64,000 nucleotides of DNA, from contig OZ218952.1 in assembly GCA_965112735.1 (NCBI GenBank), positions 1,550,001-1,614,000 of the forward strand, given 5' to 3'. The notes beneath the pieces are model-generated. The model saw only the letters and a list, made by a program, of their open reading frames with translations. It made no database searches and was not told where the DNA came from. Position 1 is the first letter of the stretch. The number at the start of each line of letters is the position of its first letter. Below are positions 10,719 to 22,129 of the stretch, in pieces. The stretch comes from Phaeosaccion multiseriatum. Taxonomy: Eukaryota > Ochrophyta, other classes. Position numbers and translations under genes: made by a program.

Positions 10719-13700
10719 GCCGGCATCACTGGGCCCGGTGCTGCTACCTGGTCTGTCCGTTGACGAGTCCTTGGCGATGGCGGTGGGGGTGGCGGTGGCG
10801 GGGGGCGCTTCTGTCTTCCCCTGCCCCTGGCTACCTCGAGCTCCTCTTGTGCCTCTCTTGCCACGCTTCCTACTATTATTGTTCCTCCTTCTCTTCCCAC
10901 CACCTGTGCCCTGGCCCTTGGCCTTGCTTGCCTGGTCGCGATAGTCCACCACAAGTAGCAGAATCTGCATACAAACAGAGTGAGGGGAGGAGGGAAGGAG
11001 GGACGGACTGGCCATTGAGGGTGATAGGGACGCAAAAGACAAGACACACACACACCCAGTCAGACAGTCAGACAGACACACAAACATAGAAACAGACAAG
11101 ACAGACAGACCGACAGAGAGAGAGAGAGACAGACAGACAGACAGGCAGACAGACAGACAGGCAGACAGGCAGATGGACAGCTAACCAACCACCCTACCTT
11201 TCTCAAGTTGCTGCTGTGCACAGTTACAAAGCCCGCCACCTTGTTGCGGAACTCTCCGATGCCGAAGTTGAGCGGCACCTGCGCAGTGCACATCCCGTGT
11301 ACACGAGCCACAACAATTTGGCGTTACATTCCCAGACACAAAGGTGAGGAGGAGGAGGAGGAGGAGGAGGAGGAGGAGGGGGGAAGGAGGAGGAGGAGGA
11401 GGAGGAGGAGGAGGAGGAGGAGGAGGGGGAAGGAGGAGGAGGAGGAGGAGGAGAAGGAGGAGGAGGAGGAGGAGGAGGAGGAGGAGGAGGAGGAGGAGGA
11501 GAAGGAGGAGGGGGGGGGGGGAAGAGGAGGAGGAGGAGGAGGAGGAGGGGAGGAGGAGAAGGACGGAGAGGGTGAAGTAGAGTGATACACGTGTGTGTGT
11601 GCGTGTGTGCGTGGGTAGGATGAAGTGTGTGCGGTGCGGTTGGGTGGGGGACAAGAGGGGGCGGAGCGAGAGGTTACAAAGAGGGCATACAGAGGGGGCG
11701 TGAGAGCTCTTTCGGACTCGGTAGGGAGCAGGGTAGTGTATTCGGGGTAGGTGGGGTAGTATGTCCAAACCAATCCTCCTCCTCCTCTTCCCTCTTCCTC
11801 TTCCCTCCTCTTCTCTTTCTTACTCATTCTTCTTCCCTTTCTCCGCTCTCAGCCTCCCTCACCTTTAGCACCATGAACTTTGCGCTCGCCTTGAGCCGTT
11901 CACAGATGTCGGACAGAGCCACATTGGAAAGGAAGAGGTCTATCGCCGGGGCCTCCTTGTAGCCTGGCCCGCCCCAGGGGGGATCCAAAAACACCACAGC
12001 ATCGTTCACCGATGGGGACTGAAGAAAAAGGGGAGAAGAAGAACACAGACGGAAGGCAGGAACAGCAGCGTTGATGCGTTGGTGGCGCAAGTAAGCACCA
12101 GGTATGCACACGTTAACACATACATGAACACACACACCAGCACGATACACACACGCGCGCACACACACATACATACAAAAACACATACATACACACGCAC
12201 ACAACACAGACACAGCGATGCACACATGCACACATACACACACCTCTTCTTTGGTCAAGAAGTCCACGATGTCGTCGTTAAAGAAGCGCATCTCCGTATT
12301 TTGGCCATCCGCTGCCATCCCTGCCGTGGCCACCCCTACATTGTGCTGCAGCAGCTCGAAGCGGTCGCTGTCGATCTCGACGGCCCACACGCGTCTGAAG
12401 AACTGAAGCATAGTGCAAGCAAAGAAGAAGGCGACGGATGAGGGATGGGGCGAATGGGTGGATGGCATACCGCACGCACAGCCGAGAGAGAGAGAGAAAG
12501 GGAGATGCAAGCAAGGGGCCGGCGGAGCCGAGGGTGGAGGATATCAAAGGGGGACAGCAGGGTGGGGTGCGGGGGTGGGGGGTGAGGAAGAACCGCTGAG
12601 TGGGGACACAGAGAGAGAGAGAGCGTGAGAGGGGAGGTGGAGAGGGGGGAAGGAAGAGGGGGAGAGCAAGGGGTAGGGCAAGGGGGAAGCACCACTGCCC
12701 CTGTCACTGTGGCAATGTGCATGCCGTTTGTCGTCATCCATCCAACTGAGAAAAACTAACGACGGCCCTCTTCTCCACGACTCACGCACCTGAGCAAAGC
12801 TAATGACATTGCCCCCCACGCAAGCGGTTCCGTCGATGACGAGTGTGTCCTCATCCACACCGTCTAGCCCCTTCACGATGGAGGTGATGTTGTCTGCCGT
12901 CTTTTGGTCCGTCACCGAGTACAGAGACTCGTCGTCGAAGCGAAGCTGCCCCCGCTGCTCCGCGGTCTGTGTAGTAGGAGTGGTGGTGGTTGTAGTTGTT
13001 GTGGTGGTGGTGGTTGTTGTTGTTGTTGTGGTGGTGGTGGTGGTGGTGGTGGTGGGGAGTCGTGGGGAGTGGTGGTGGTGCAGGGGAAGGAGAGAGGGAG
13101 GGAGGGGCGAAGTAGGCAAAACGTGTGTGTGTGTGTGTGAAAATATGCCATACCGAGAGACGGGGAGGGGCAGAAAGGAATGAGACCTTCCCACACACCC
13201 CAGGCTGGGGACTCCCTCCGATAAGCAAGGAAAACGCCACAAACGGGGTGTGGTCTGTAATCCGATGTGATGTAATCAGATTGATCCCCAAATGGATAGA
13301 GGGAATCGCGAATCTTCGCCGCACAGAGCACCACCCGCTCCAGCCCCTCTCACCCTCTCCTGCAGATGATCTGCCCCCCACTCCACCTCACTTCACTTCG
13401 ACCTCGACCCCAACCTTGACTTCTTACCAACTTGTTGAAGAGGAAATTGATCTTCCCCTTATCAGCAGAGCTGTACAAGCGTCGCCCCTCCGGCGACAAG
13501 TGCGAGTCCTCCGCTGCCATCTCCCCCCCCTCCATCCCTCCTGCCCCTTCCTGCAGCAAGCTCAGAATGGACGAGAAGTCTCCCTCTAGTCCAGCGCCCC
13601 CGCCCGCCGCCCATCCTCCTGCTTCTGCTGCGTAGGCCATGTCTGTATAGCTGCCGTAAGGATACTGCTGCTGCTGCTGATGCCCCCCCCCCCCCCCTCC

Positions 13701-14061
13701 TCCCACCATTCCAACGCCGTAGTCATATGGGGCGTACCCACCTCCACCGCCAGGAGCGTTAGCCATGAGGTCCTGCGGTTGCTGCAGGCTGCCATGCTGC
13801 TGCGAAGAGGGAAAGAGTCCCCCCCAGCTTGCCTCCCCCTGCCGCTCCGGCAGTGAAGGAGGCCCCAGCAGATGCTGCATCCCAGGGGGGAGCATCACCC
13901 CCGGGGGGGGCGCAGTCTGCGGCGCGAGAGGAGGGCTGAACTCGAAGGCAGCGGCGGTGGCGTTCAGTTTGGGCCTTGCTTGCTGCTCCTCCACGCCCTC
14001 CTGACCCTCCTGGATCCCTCTCCGGGCATCGTCGTCATCCTCTTCCTGTCCATCCTGTCCT

Positions 14062-14099
<38 letters not shown>

Positions 14100-14520
14100 G
14101 TGCTCTTGCTCTTCTCGTCCGTTGCTGTCTCTCTCTTTCGTGTCCTCTTGCTTCTCACCACTGCCCTGCTTGACTTCCCCTTGTACCTCTCCATTCTGGT
14201 GCTCGTTCACGTCTCCAGCAGGTTGAAAAGGAGCCGCCACGTCATCGCCGTCATCCCGAGCAGTACCAGTGTCCCCCTCCAGGGCGGGCAGAGAGGAGGA
14301 GGGCAAGGGGGTGGTGCCCTCTGCAGGGGCCGATGGGCCGAGGAGCTGAGCCCGGAGCAGCGCCACGGCACTCTCACGCTGCTGCTGCTGTTGCTGCTGC
14401 TGCTGCTTCGCGAGCTCCTCCTGCTCTTGCCGCTGTCGATGCTGCTCCAGGGCTTCGATTTGCTGCTGTTGCTGCCACTGCTGGTGCTGGTGCTGCTGCT
14501 GCTGCTGCTGTCTTTGCCAG

Positions 14521-14560
<40 letters not shown>

Positions 14561-15065
14561 GCCACTGTTTTTGCTGCTGCTGTTGCCTCTTCAGCTGCTT
14601 TTGTTGTCTCTGTTGCTGTTGCATTTGCTGCTGCTGCTGCCATCGCTGCTGCTCCTGCCCATGCCCCTGCCCCTGCACCTGCTCTTGCAGTTCCCTCAGA
14701 CCCCTCTGAGGCTCAGGCTCGGGCGCAGGCTGCGACAGAGGAGGACTACTGTCTCCGACAGACTCGACACTCTCCTCTTCCCCTGTGCCCTTCGCACCAG
14801 CGCTAGCGCCACCCTCTGCGCCATCGACTTGGAGATGTGCTTTCAGCAAGTTTTCCGCCAGCGCGCGAGCAGCCTCGGACGACGACGACGCCCCCTGCGG
14901 CGGCTGCCCTACCTGCAGTCGATCCTTCTCGTGGTTGTCCGGCGTAGACCGCGGATGATACTCTGGCGGTGCGTGTGGTGCTTCTTGTTGGTGCTGCCCT
15001 TCAGCGGAGGTAGTTGAGGGTTGCCCGATCCTCAGCTGAGCCTTGAGCAGGCTCAGTGCATCCAT
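10398..15065 (-). CDS. TGS1-like RNA cap guanine-N2 methyltransferase with Gln-rich tails
   Basis: Six exons: 15065-13428, 12966-12790, 12402-12244, 12018-11863, 11278-11198, 10964-10398. All join at phase 0 to give 925 residues. The core (about 547-760) is a class I SAM methyltransferase of the trimethylguanosine synthase family: motif I VIDGTACVGGNVISFAQ (about 589), an acidic loop VWAVEID, and the catalytic DPPWGGPGY (about 670), the TGS1 equivalent of SPPWGG. The family converts m7G caps of sn/snoRNAs to 2,2,7-trimethylguanosine. The N-terminal 540 residues are Gln-rich with poly-Q, and the C-terminus has a basic RGxR stretch, poly-Q and GNNNSTGNNNST. Such tails are unusual beside the compact core. 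Family call strong; RNA targets not inferable. Confidence 0.88.
11344..11575. repeat. GGA/TCC triplet array in intron 4 of the TGS1-like gene
   Basis: Nearly pure (GGA)n on the plus strand with short GGGGGA interruptions. On the coding (minus) strand it is (TCC)n, lying about 65 bp upstream of the acceptor of exon 5, so it forms a very long polypyrimidine tract. The Glu/Gly-only open frames here are artefacts. Confidence 0.9.
12971..13060. repeat. GTG/TTG array in intron 1 of the TGS1-like gene
   Basis: A run of GTG and TTG triplets on the plus strand. On the coding strand it reads (CAC)/(CAA), within about 10 bp of the acceptor ACTACACAG of exon 2. Confidence 0.85.
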
Positions 15066-15078
15066 TGCGCTGCTGCTC

Positions 15079-15113
<35 letters not shown>

Positions 15114-15517
15114 ACGATCGATGAGTGATCGCTTGACAGCTCAAGCTATGAGTGAGCAAAGTCCAAAGCTGATCAGGGGTGGTGGGAAGAGGGAGGCCCT
15201 TCCGTCATCAGCCTGGTGGCTGCCGCGTCTTGCCCTCTGTGCCCTCTCTTAGTCTCTCCTTTTTCCTTCAGTTTAGCAACTGGGGGGGGGAGCAGCTCAA
15301 CATCGACATCAAATATCGACATTCGAAATAAGGATCTTTCGATCTTTCGTCGAGATGATGTGGCTTTCTCAATAAACACTCTCCGTTAAAGACGCTCGGC
15401 TGAAAAGAGAAGGGGGTGCAAGTCGTCTTCGTAAATAGCTGCCTCACTGAGGCCCTCGGCAATTCGTATAGAAGCAAGGAGAAGCAGTGCTTCCCCTAGC
15501 TTTTGTTTGCTGTAGTC
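15066..15517. promoter_or_regulatory. Divergent promoter region, TGS1-like gene and acyl-CoA synthetase
   Basis: 452 bp between two start codons that point away from each other. It holds a GCT tract at about 15078-15112 directly upstream of the TGS1-like ATG and an AT-richer stretch (15290-15400). No promoter element could be identified with confidence. Confidence 0.5.
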
Positions 15518-17880
15518 ATGCACCAGGTGAAGGAGAGCCTGGACAAGCTGAAGGACAGCCTGCCCTTTGACGTGTCCGATCACGAGGTATGGGTGACCAT
15601 CATAGCCGGGGTGCTCGTGGCGTGGGTCATCCTCGGCCTGCTCGTCAAGCCCAGGGGCGGCAAGTTGCCTCCAAAACTCTCCAGCGTCATCGTCCCTGGC
15701 TCGGCCAATGGAGACAGCGGAGACATTCACAGGCACCCCGAAGCACCGGCGCAGGGATTGGAGACGACCATGCCGGGAAAGCCTGACGTTCTCACTTGGT
15801 AAGACATTGACGAGGTTCTGGGGTCGGTGGAGAGGGGAGCGGGAGAGGAGAAAAAGAGTGGCAAAGCAAGGCTACTGAACAGAATAAGAGACAAGAGAAG
15901 GGAAAGACGGAAGGCCCATACCATAAGGCCACATCCCATGCCATTCCCATTACTTGATATCTCACTTTCAGCCCAATGCCCGTGGCGCCTTCCCCCTCTT
16001 CTCATCCGTTCGTTCTCCTTCTCCCTCTTCTCATCCGTTCTCTCTCCTTCTCCCTCTCCCTTTCCTTGCCTTTGCAGCTATGACATCTTCCAGTACGGAC
16101 TCAAGATAAACGCCTCGGGCAACTGCTACGGCTGGCGGCCCAAGGGAGCGGATGGCAAGGCTGGTCCCTACGAGTGGCTCACCTACCAGCAAGTGGCGGA
16201 CCGGGCCTCCGCCTTTGGCTCAGGTACATGGCTCTGACATGGCTTTGTACTCCTCTGCTCCGAGAGAATCACTGTAAACCACGCGTCCCTCTCTCACGGT
16301 GTCCTTCATCACGCACGAGCTCGCTCGTCGGTACCGTCCCTCATCTCAATCCTGTGTATCGTATGTCTGTGTATGTGAATGACCAACAGGCCTGGTGAAG
16401 CTTGGCCTCGTGCCCGATGTTGACGGCATGAAGATGCTCGGACTGTTCATGAAGAACAAGATGGAATGGGTCTTGGCGGAGATTGGTCTCTTCATGCAGG
16501 GAGGAACCACAGGTAATGAAATGGAAAGATGGAAAGAGTGACTTCCCTCCCCTCCTTCCCTCCCTCCCTCCCTCCCTCCCTCCCTCCCTCCCTCCTTCCC
16601 TCTCTGAGCACGAGTGGGGCACGGGCGGCATCTCTCGAGCAGCATGTGAAGGGGGGGTGGAGAGCCTTCGGTAGCTGCGAAGAAGCGGACGGGAACTACC
16701 GCACGCCCTCATGCCCTCACTCACACACCTTCGCTGACTCTCTGCGGTTCTGACTGGCGCTGTGCTATGCCTTGCTGTATCACCAACTGCTGTGCTGCGC
16801 TCAACTGCTGTGTTGTGTTGTGCTGTATCACCAACTGCTGTGCTGTGCTTAGTGCCCATCTATGACACACTGGGGCCGGACACTTTGGCCTTCATCATCA
16901 AGCAGACAAGCCTCAAGTGCATCGTCCTCGACCCGTGAGTCAATCAGGCAGGCAGGCAGAGGGACTGAGGGACTGAGTGAATGAGGGACTGAGCGAGTGA
17001 GAGAGGGAGGGAGGGAGTGAGTAAGGGACTGAGTGAGTGAGTGAGTGAGTGAGTGAGACTGAGTGTCACTACCACCACCACTCACAACCACCACCACCAC
17101 CACCACCACCACCACCACTCTCAACCACCACCACCTTCTACACCACCACCTGTGCCAACAGGACTGAGGTCGGAGCTGCCCTGGAGGCGAAGGACGAGTG
17201 CCCCACCCTCAAGGCGTTGATCCAGACGGGCCTTGTGTCGGAGGAGACGAGGGCGGCGGCGGCCGCCAAGGGCATCACTGTGCACTCCTTCGAGGACATT
17301 GTTGATGCTGGGAAGGAGAGCCCGCTGGAACACAAACCGCCTAGGCCAGAGCAAGTAAGGCGAGGTGGTCAGGGGGTGAGGGGGTGAGGGGTTGAGGGGG
17401 TGAGGGGGTGAGGGTGGGGTGCGATTGGGTGTTGTGAGAGCGGGTAGGGAAGGTGAAGGTGATGATGATGAGGTGGGGAGGGATGGTTTGGGTGGGGTGG
17501 GGTGGGGGAAGAGGAGAGGAAAGGCGAGGAGGGGAGGGAAGAGGATGGGGAGAGGAGAGGGTGGGAGAGGAGAGGATGGGAGGGGAGAGGAGGGAAGATG
17601 GAGGGGATTGTGAAGTGCTTTGGCTTTGTTTTCTTGTCCCACGGAATGAATTGAGTGGGTTTATGATAGCGGTGCTCGTTTGCCTCTTTATTCCCGTCCC
17701 CTCGTGTTGGCTGTCTCGGCACCCATCCTTCTCTCCTCCCCCCTCCCCCTCCCCTCCTCTTGCCACAACTCAGGTGGCGACCTTCTGCTACACATCAGGC
17801 ACCACAGGTAGGCAAAGAGAGAGATAGAGATAGAGAGAGTCTTCTTTGTTGGTTGATTGGCACACTACACTACACACAAG

Positions 17881-17924
<44 letters not shown>

Positions 17925-18357
17925 CCCGCCTCCCTGCCCGCCTCCCTGCCTGCTGTCTGAGCTCGACCTCTCCTCCTTGTGCTGCCATCGACCGACCCTG
18001 TTCCTGTTCCTTACACCTCCCCCAACTAAGTGACTGACCCGACAACCCAAACGAACCCCCCAACCTCTCAACCCAAACCTAGACCAACCCACCTTCTCTC
18101 CCATTCTCCCGCCCTCCCTCCCTCCCTCGCTCCCTCCCTCCCCAGGCAACCCCAAGGGCGTGATGCTAACCCATGCCAACTTTGTGGCGTGCCTGGCGGG
18201 CGCTAACCGCTGCGGCTTGGAAATGGTGAAAGATGACGTGCATCTCTCCTACCTCCCTCTCGCGCATGTGCTCGAGCGCCTGGTGCAGGTGCGTGCGTAC
18301 TCGTCGTGTGTGTGTATGTGCGTGCGTGCGTGCGTATGTGTGCGTGTGCGTGTGCGT

Positions 18358-18392
<35 letters not shown>

Positions 18393-21300
18393 GCGTGTGC
18401 GTGTGTGTGTGTGTGTGTGCGTGTGCTTGTTTGTGTGTGTGCGTGTGCGTGTGTGTTTGTGTGTGTGCTTGTGTGCGTACGTACGTGTGTGTGTCCCGTC
18501 TCCCCTTCCCTTCCCTCAACCCCTCCCTCTTCCTGCCCCTCCCTCAGGCCTCCATGCTTTCGGGTGGGGGCTGTATCGGCTTCTACCAAGGAAACACTCT
18601 AAAGCTCATGGAGGACTTGAAGGAGATTCGCCCCACCGTGTTCCCCTCCGTGCCAAGGCTCCTCAACAAGGTCGGTTGCAGCAGCGGTTCAGTTTGCGGT
18701 TTCAGTTCCAGTTTCAGTTTCAGTTTATTCGTCGTCCTCCGAGGGGGTTTCTCTACAGCGTCGGACTGACTGACTTACTCAATCACTCACTCACTCACCG
18801 ACCGATTGAGCTAACTCACTCACTCAACTACTTCATTGACAAGTGTTTTGCCTCTCGTCTCGTCTCATCAGGTTTACGACAAGATTAGTGCCAAGTTCGG
18901 CTCCAAGCCCATCCTCAAGATGCTCACCTCCAGCGCGCTCAAGAGCAAGGTCAGACAACCTCAGAGAGGGGGGGGGGTGGTAGGAGGAAGGGGAGGAGGA
19001 GGACGAGGGCGGGGACGACGGGGGGGAGGAGGAGGAGGAGCAGTGAGGAGGAGCAGGAGCAGTGAGGAGGAGCAGGAGCAGGAGGAAAAGAAGGAGGACG
19101 ACGACTACACAGGACTACCGCAGAGTCGTACGAAGGAGCTTTTGACCCTTGCCTTCTCAAGTCTCGTCCTTTCTCACTCCCTTGTCTCGCTGTGCTGCAC
19201 ACGTCCTCCCCATGATCTGTGACTCCCGTACTACCACCTGGTGCACATACTCATACATCACATACATAGGTGGCTAGCCTGAGGAGCACTGGAGCGCTGA
19301 CGCACCCTCTGTGGGACACGCTGCTCTTCAACAAGGTTGCCGCCGGAGTGGGCCTTGACAGGTGACGAGAGAGGAGGGAGAGCGCTTGTGTGTGGAGAAT
19401 GAGTTTCCTGTCCTCTGTAACATACGTGCACACGTGCTGTGTGGTTAACTCAACTCTTTCCTCCTGTGTCTTCGTGTGTGTGTGCATGTGTGTGTGTGAT
19501 GTGCGCATGTGTGTGCGTGCGTGTGTTTCTCTTGGACTCCAACGAATGAAGGTGTAAGCTCATAGTGACGGGAAGCGCCCCTATCCATGGAGAGGTGCTG
19601 GACTTCCTCCGTGTCGTCTTCAAGGTCAATGTGGTGGAGGGGTATGGGCAGAGTGAAACGGCAGCCAGCGGGACGCTCACGCATATTGACGCGGTCACCT
19701 CGGGACATGTGGGCTGCCCCAGTCCTTCTATTGGTGAGGAAAGGAGGGAGGGGAGGGAGGGGGGGGGGAGAGGGAGGGAGGTGGAGGGAGGGAGGGAGGG
19801 AAGGGGAGGGGGGAGGAGGGAGGGAGGGAGGGAGGGATATGTGGGGAGGGAGGGGAGGGAGGGAGGGAGGGGAGGGAGGGAGGGGAGGGAGGGAAGGAGG
19901 GAGGGAAGGGGCGCTAGGGAGTCCAACGCGAAAGCTCTCAATCCCCATCTCAAAGAACCTCCAACTCAAGCTCAAACTCAATTTCCCCCCTCCCCCCTTC
20001 AGAGGCGAAGCTGGTGTCAGTGCCGGATATGGCATACCTTGTGACGGACACTGTGCACAACGAGGGGGAGGAGGACGAGACACCGTGTGTGGGCAGGGGG
20101 GAGATCTGCTTCCGAGGGCCGGGGGTCTTCAAGCACTACTACAAGGTGTGTGGATGTTAAAAGAGGGAAGGGGGGTTGGGTGGCACACACATCGGTCGAT
20201 AGATACACACACGCGCACACACGCGCACACACACATGCACACATCAACGTACACGCACATTCACCCCCCCCTCCACACTCCCCCCCACCCCCCCCCCTCC
20301 ACCCCACTACATCCTCCCCCTCCCACCTACTCACACAGGACGAGGCCAAGACGAAGGAGACGATCGACTCGGAGGGCTGGTGTCACACCGGAGACATTGG
20401 AATCTGGCTCACAGATGGCAACCTCAAGATCGTGGACCGCAAGAAGAACATGTTCAAGTTGGCGCAGGGAGAGTACGTGGCCGCAGAAAAGATCGAAAAC
20501 GTCTACATTGCCCTGCCAGAGCTCGCGCAGGTGGGTAGGGGAGGGTGTGGATGTGGGTAGAGGTGGGTGTGACTGACTGTGGCATGTGTGCACCAATCTA
20601 CACCGTACAACCAACCAACCAACCAACCAAACAGCGACCCCGCCCTCCCTCCGTCCCTCCCTGCGTTTCTCCCTCCCTCCCTCCCTCTCTCGCTCCATCC
20701 ATCCATCCCTCCCTCCCAACCCAACCACACCCAACCACACCCAACCACCCCAACCCACTCCTGACACCAGGTGTTCGTGTACGGAGACAGCCTCCAGTCG
20801 TGCCTGGTGGCCGTTGTGGTGCCCGAGTGGGATGAGCTGCTCAAGTGGACTGCCAGCAACGGCATCGACTCGACGGACCGCGAGGAGCTATGCAAGGACA
20901 AGAGGGTCATTGCCTACATGCTGAAGGAGATGACAAAGGTGGGTGGGTGGATGGGTAGTAAGTCAATGGGTGCTGGCGTGCGTGGGTGGGTGGGTGGTTG
21001 GGCATGTGTGTCTGTGTTGCTGCGTGCGGTTGGGCGTGGTTTGGATGGTCTGGTTAATCATCTCTCTTCCCCCCCTCTCTTACTCTCTCCCTCTCTCCTC
21101 CCTCCCTCCCTCCTTCCTCCCTCCCTTCCTCCGTCCCTCCGTCCCTCCCTCCCTCCCTCCCTCCCTCCCTCCCTCCGTCCCTCCGTCCCTCCCTCCCTCC
21201 CTCCCTCCCTCCCTCCCTCCCTCCCTCCCTCCCTCCCTCCCTCCCTCCCTCCCTCCCTCCCTCCCTCCCTCCCTCCCCAACAACAACCCAACAGCTGGGC

Positions 21301-21474
21301 AAGGAGAGGAAGCTCAAGGGCTTTGAACTGGCCCGAGCCCTGCACTTGAGTGCCGAGCCCTTCAGTGTGGAGAATGACCTGCTCACCCCTACTTTTAAGC
21401 TGAAGCGGCACCAGGCCAAGCTCGCCTTCAAGGACGAGATTGGCAGTCTGTATGATGCCATGCCCAAGAGATGA
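15518..21474 (+). CDS. Long-chain acyl-CoA synthetase
   Basis: Fifteen exons: 15518-15798, 16078-16223, 16390-16512, 16853-16934, 17162-17354, 17774-17807, 18146-18288, 18548-18670, 18872-18949, 19270-19361, 19552-19733, 20003-20145, 20339-20530, 20771-20938, 21295-21474. They join in frame to 719 residues, normal for eukaryotic LACS. It activates long fatty acids to acyl-CoA through an acyl-adenylate. Residues 24-43 form an N-terminal membrane anchor ([20 protein letters not shown]). The AMP-binding P-loop [16 protein letters not shown] starts at about 281, split by an intron inside Gly. Further motifs are [15 protein letters not shown] (about 553) and [16 protein letters not shown]. The anchor suggests ER or another endomembrane, cytosol-facing. 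Substrate length cannot be read from sequence. Most introns contain microsatellites. Confidence 0.95.
16773..16850. repeat. Two exact copies of a 25-bp motif in intron 3 of the LACS gene
   Basis: TGCTGTATCACCAACTGCTG occurs at 16773 and again at 16821, each followed by TGCTG, with a related TCAACTGCTGTG between. The same core recurs in other genes of the window (see findings). Confidence 0.85.
18296..18497. repeat. TG/TGCG array directly after a LACS donor site
   Basis: Intron 7 of the LACS gene begins GTGCGTGCG and runs straight into about 200 bp of (TG)n and (TGCG)n, followed by a C/T-rich stretch to the acceptor CCCTCAG at 18547. Confidence 0.9.
19737..19915. repeat. GGGA purine array after a LACS donor site
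   Basis: Intron 11 begins GTGAGGAAAGGAGGG and continues as degenerate (GGGA)n for about 180 bp; the 3' end of the same intron is pyrimidine-rich (CCCCCCTCCCCCCTTCAG). Confidence 0.9.
21090..21280. repeat. CCCT array before the last LACS acceptor
   Basis: About 190 bp of (CCCT)n with rare CCGT units in intron 14, ending a few bases before the acceptor CAACCCAACAG at 21294. Confidence 0.9.
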
Positions 21475-21766
21475 GCGCGGGAGAAGAGTGAGAGGCAAAA
21501 GGAAGAAACAGAGGAGCTTGTGTGATGCCATGCCCAAGAGCCGGAAGAGGGACAAGAGGAAGAAGGAGGAGCAGCGGTTGAGGCCCCTCCCTGCCCCTTC
21601 CTTTCTGGTAGGTAGGGAGGGAAGAGTGTGGATGCTGCCTACCCGTCTGCCGTCCTCTGTCCGCTGCCAATGCGAGAGCGGAGTGCGGAAGGAAAGGATG
21701 AGATGTATGATCCATCCCCAAGCTACACACCGTGCCAAGTGAAGCAAGAGAGAGGCAGAGAGAGAG

Positions 21767-21804
<38 letters not shown>

Positions 21805-22129
21805 CGAGCGAGAGGCGAACGACTCCGATGACGGCTGCGGCGAGAGACATCTGATTTGTACGTGACAACGCCAAGCAGGCACGGCAGCAAAGGGTAGTCA
21901 GTGGGTGGAGTGAGTAGGATAATGAAGGGGTGGGGGGGAGTGAGCGGAGGGGGACAAGTCTTTATACAAGTGCGGGTTGAAATGAATGAGAAAAAAAGAC
22001 TTCTAATTAAAACAAATAGTTTCTAGCTATATAGCTGAGCATCACACGTTGCTCCTGCTGCGCCTCCACCATGAATAATAAATCCGCGTCTACTGTAGCT
22101 AGTAGGCAATGTCCCCCCCAAACTCAGAC
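21475..22129. other. Convergent 3' region of LACS and the secreted-protein gene
   Basis: No gene seen. Part of the LACS 3' end is repeated: TGATGCCATGCCCAAGAG occurs at 21454 (coding) and 21524 (noncoding), 70 bp apart. A CA/GA tract spans about 21768-21813. Confidence 0.6.

Noticed and set aside
13872-15017. 381-codon Leu-rich plus-strand frame
   Set aside because: It is the complement of CAG repeats in exon 1 of the TGS1-like gene; poly-Leu comes from CTG.
16555-21280. Regular short repeats considered as CRISPR arrays
   Set aside because: They are simple sequence repeats without unique spacers, inside introns of a eukaryotic gene.
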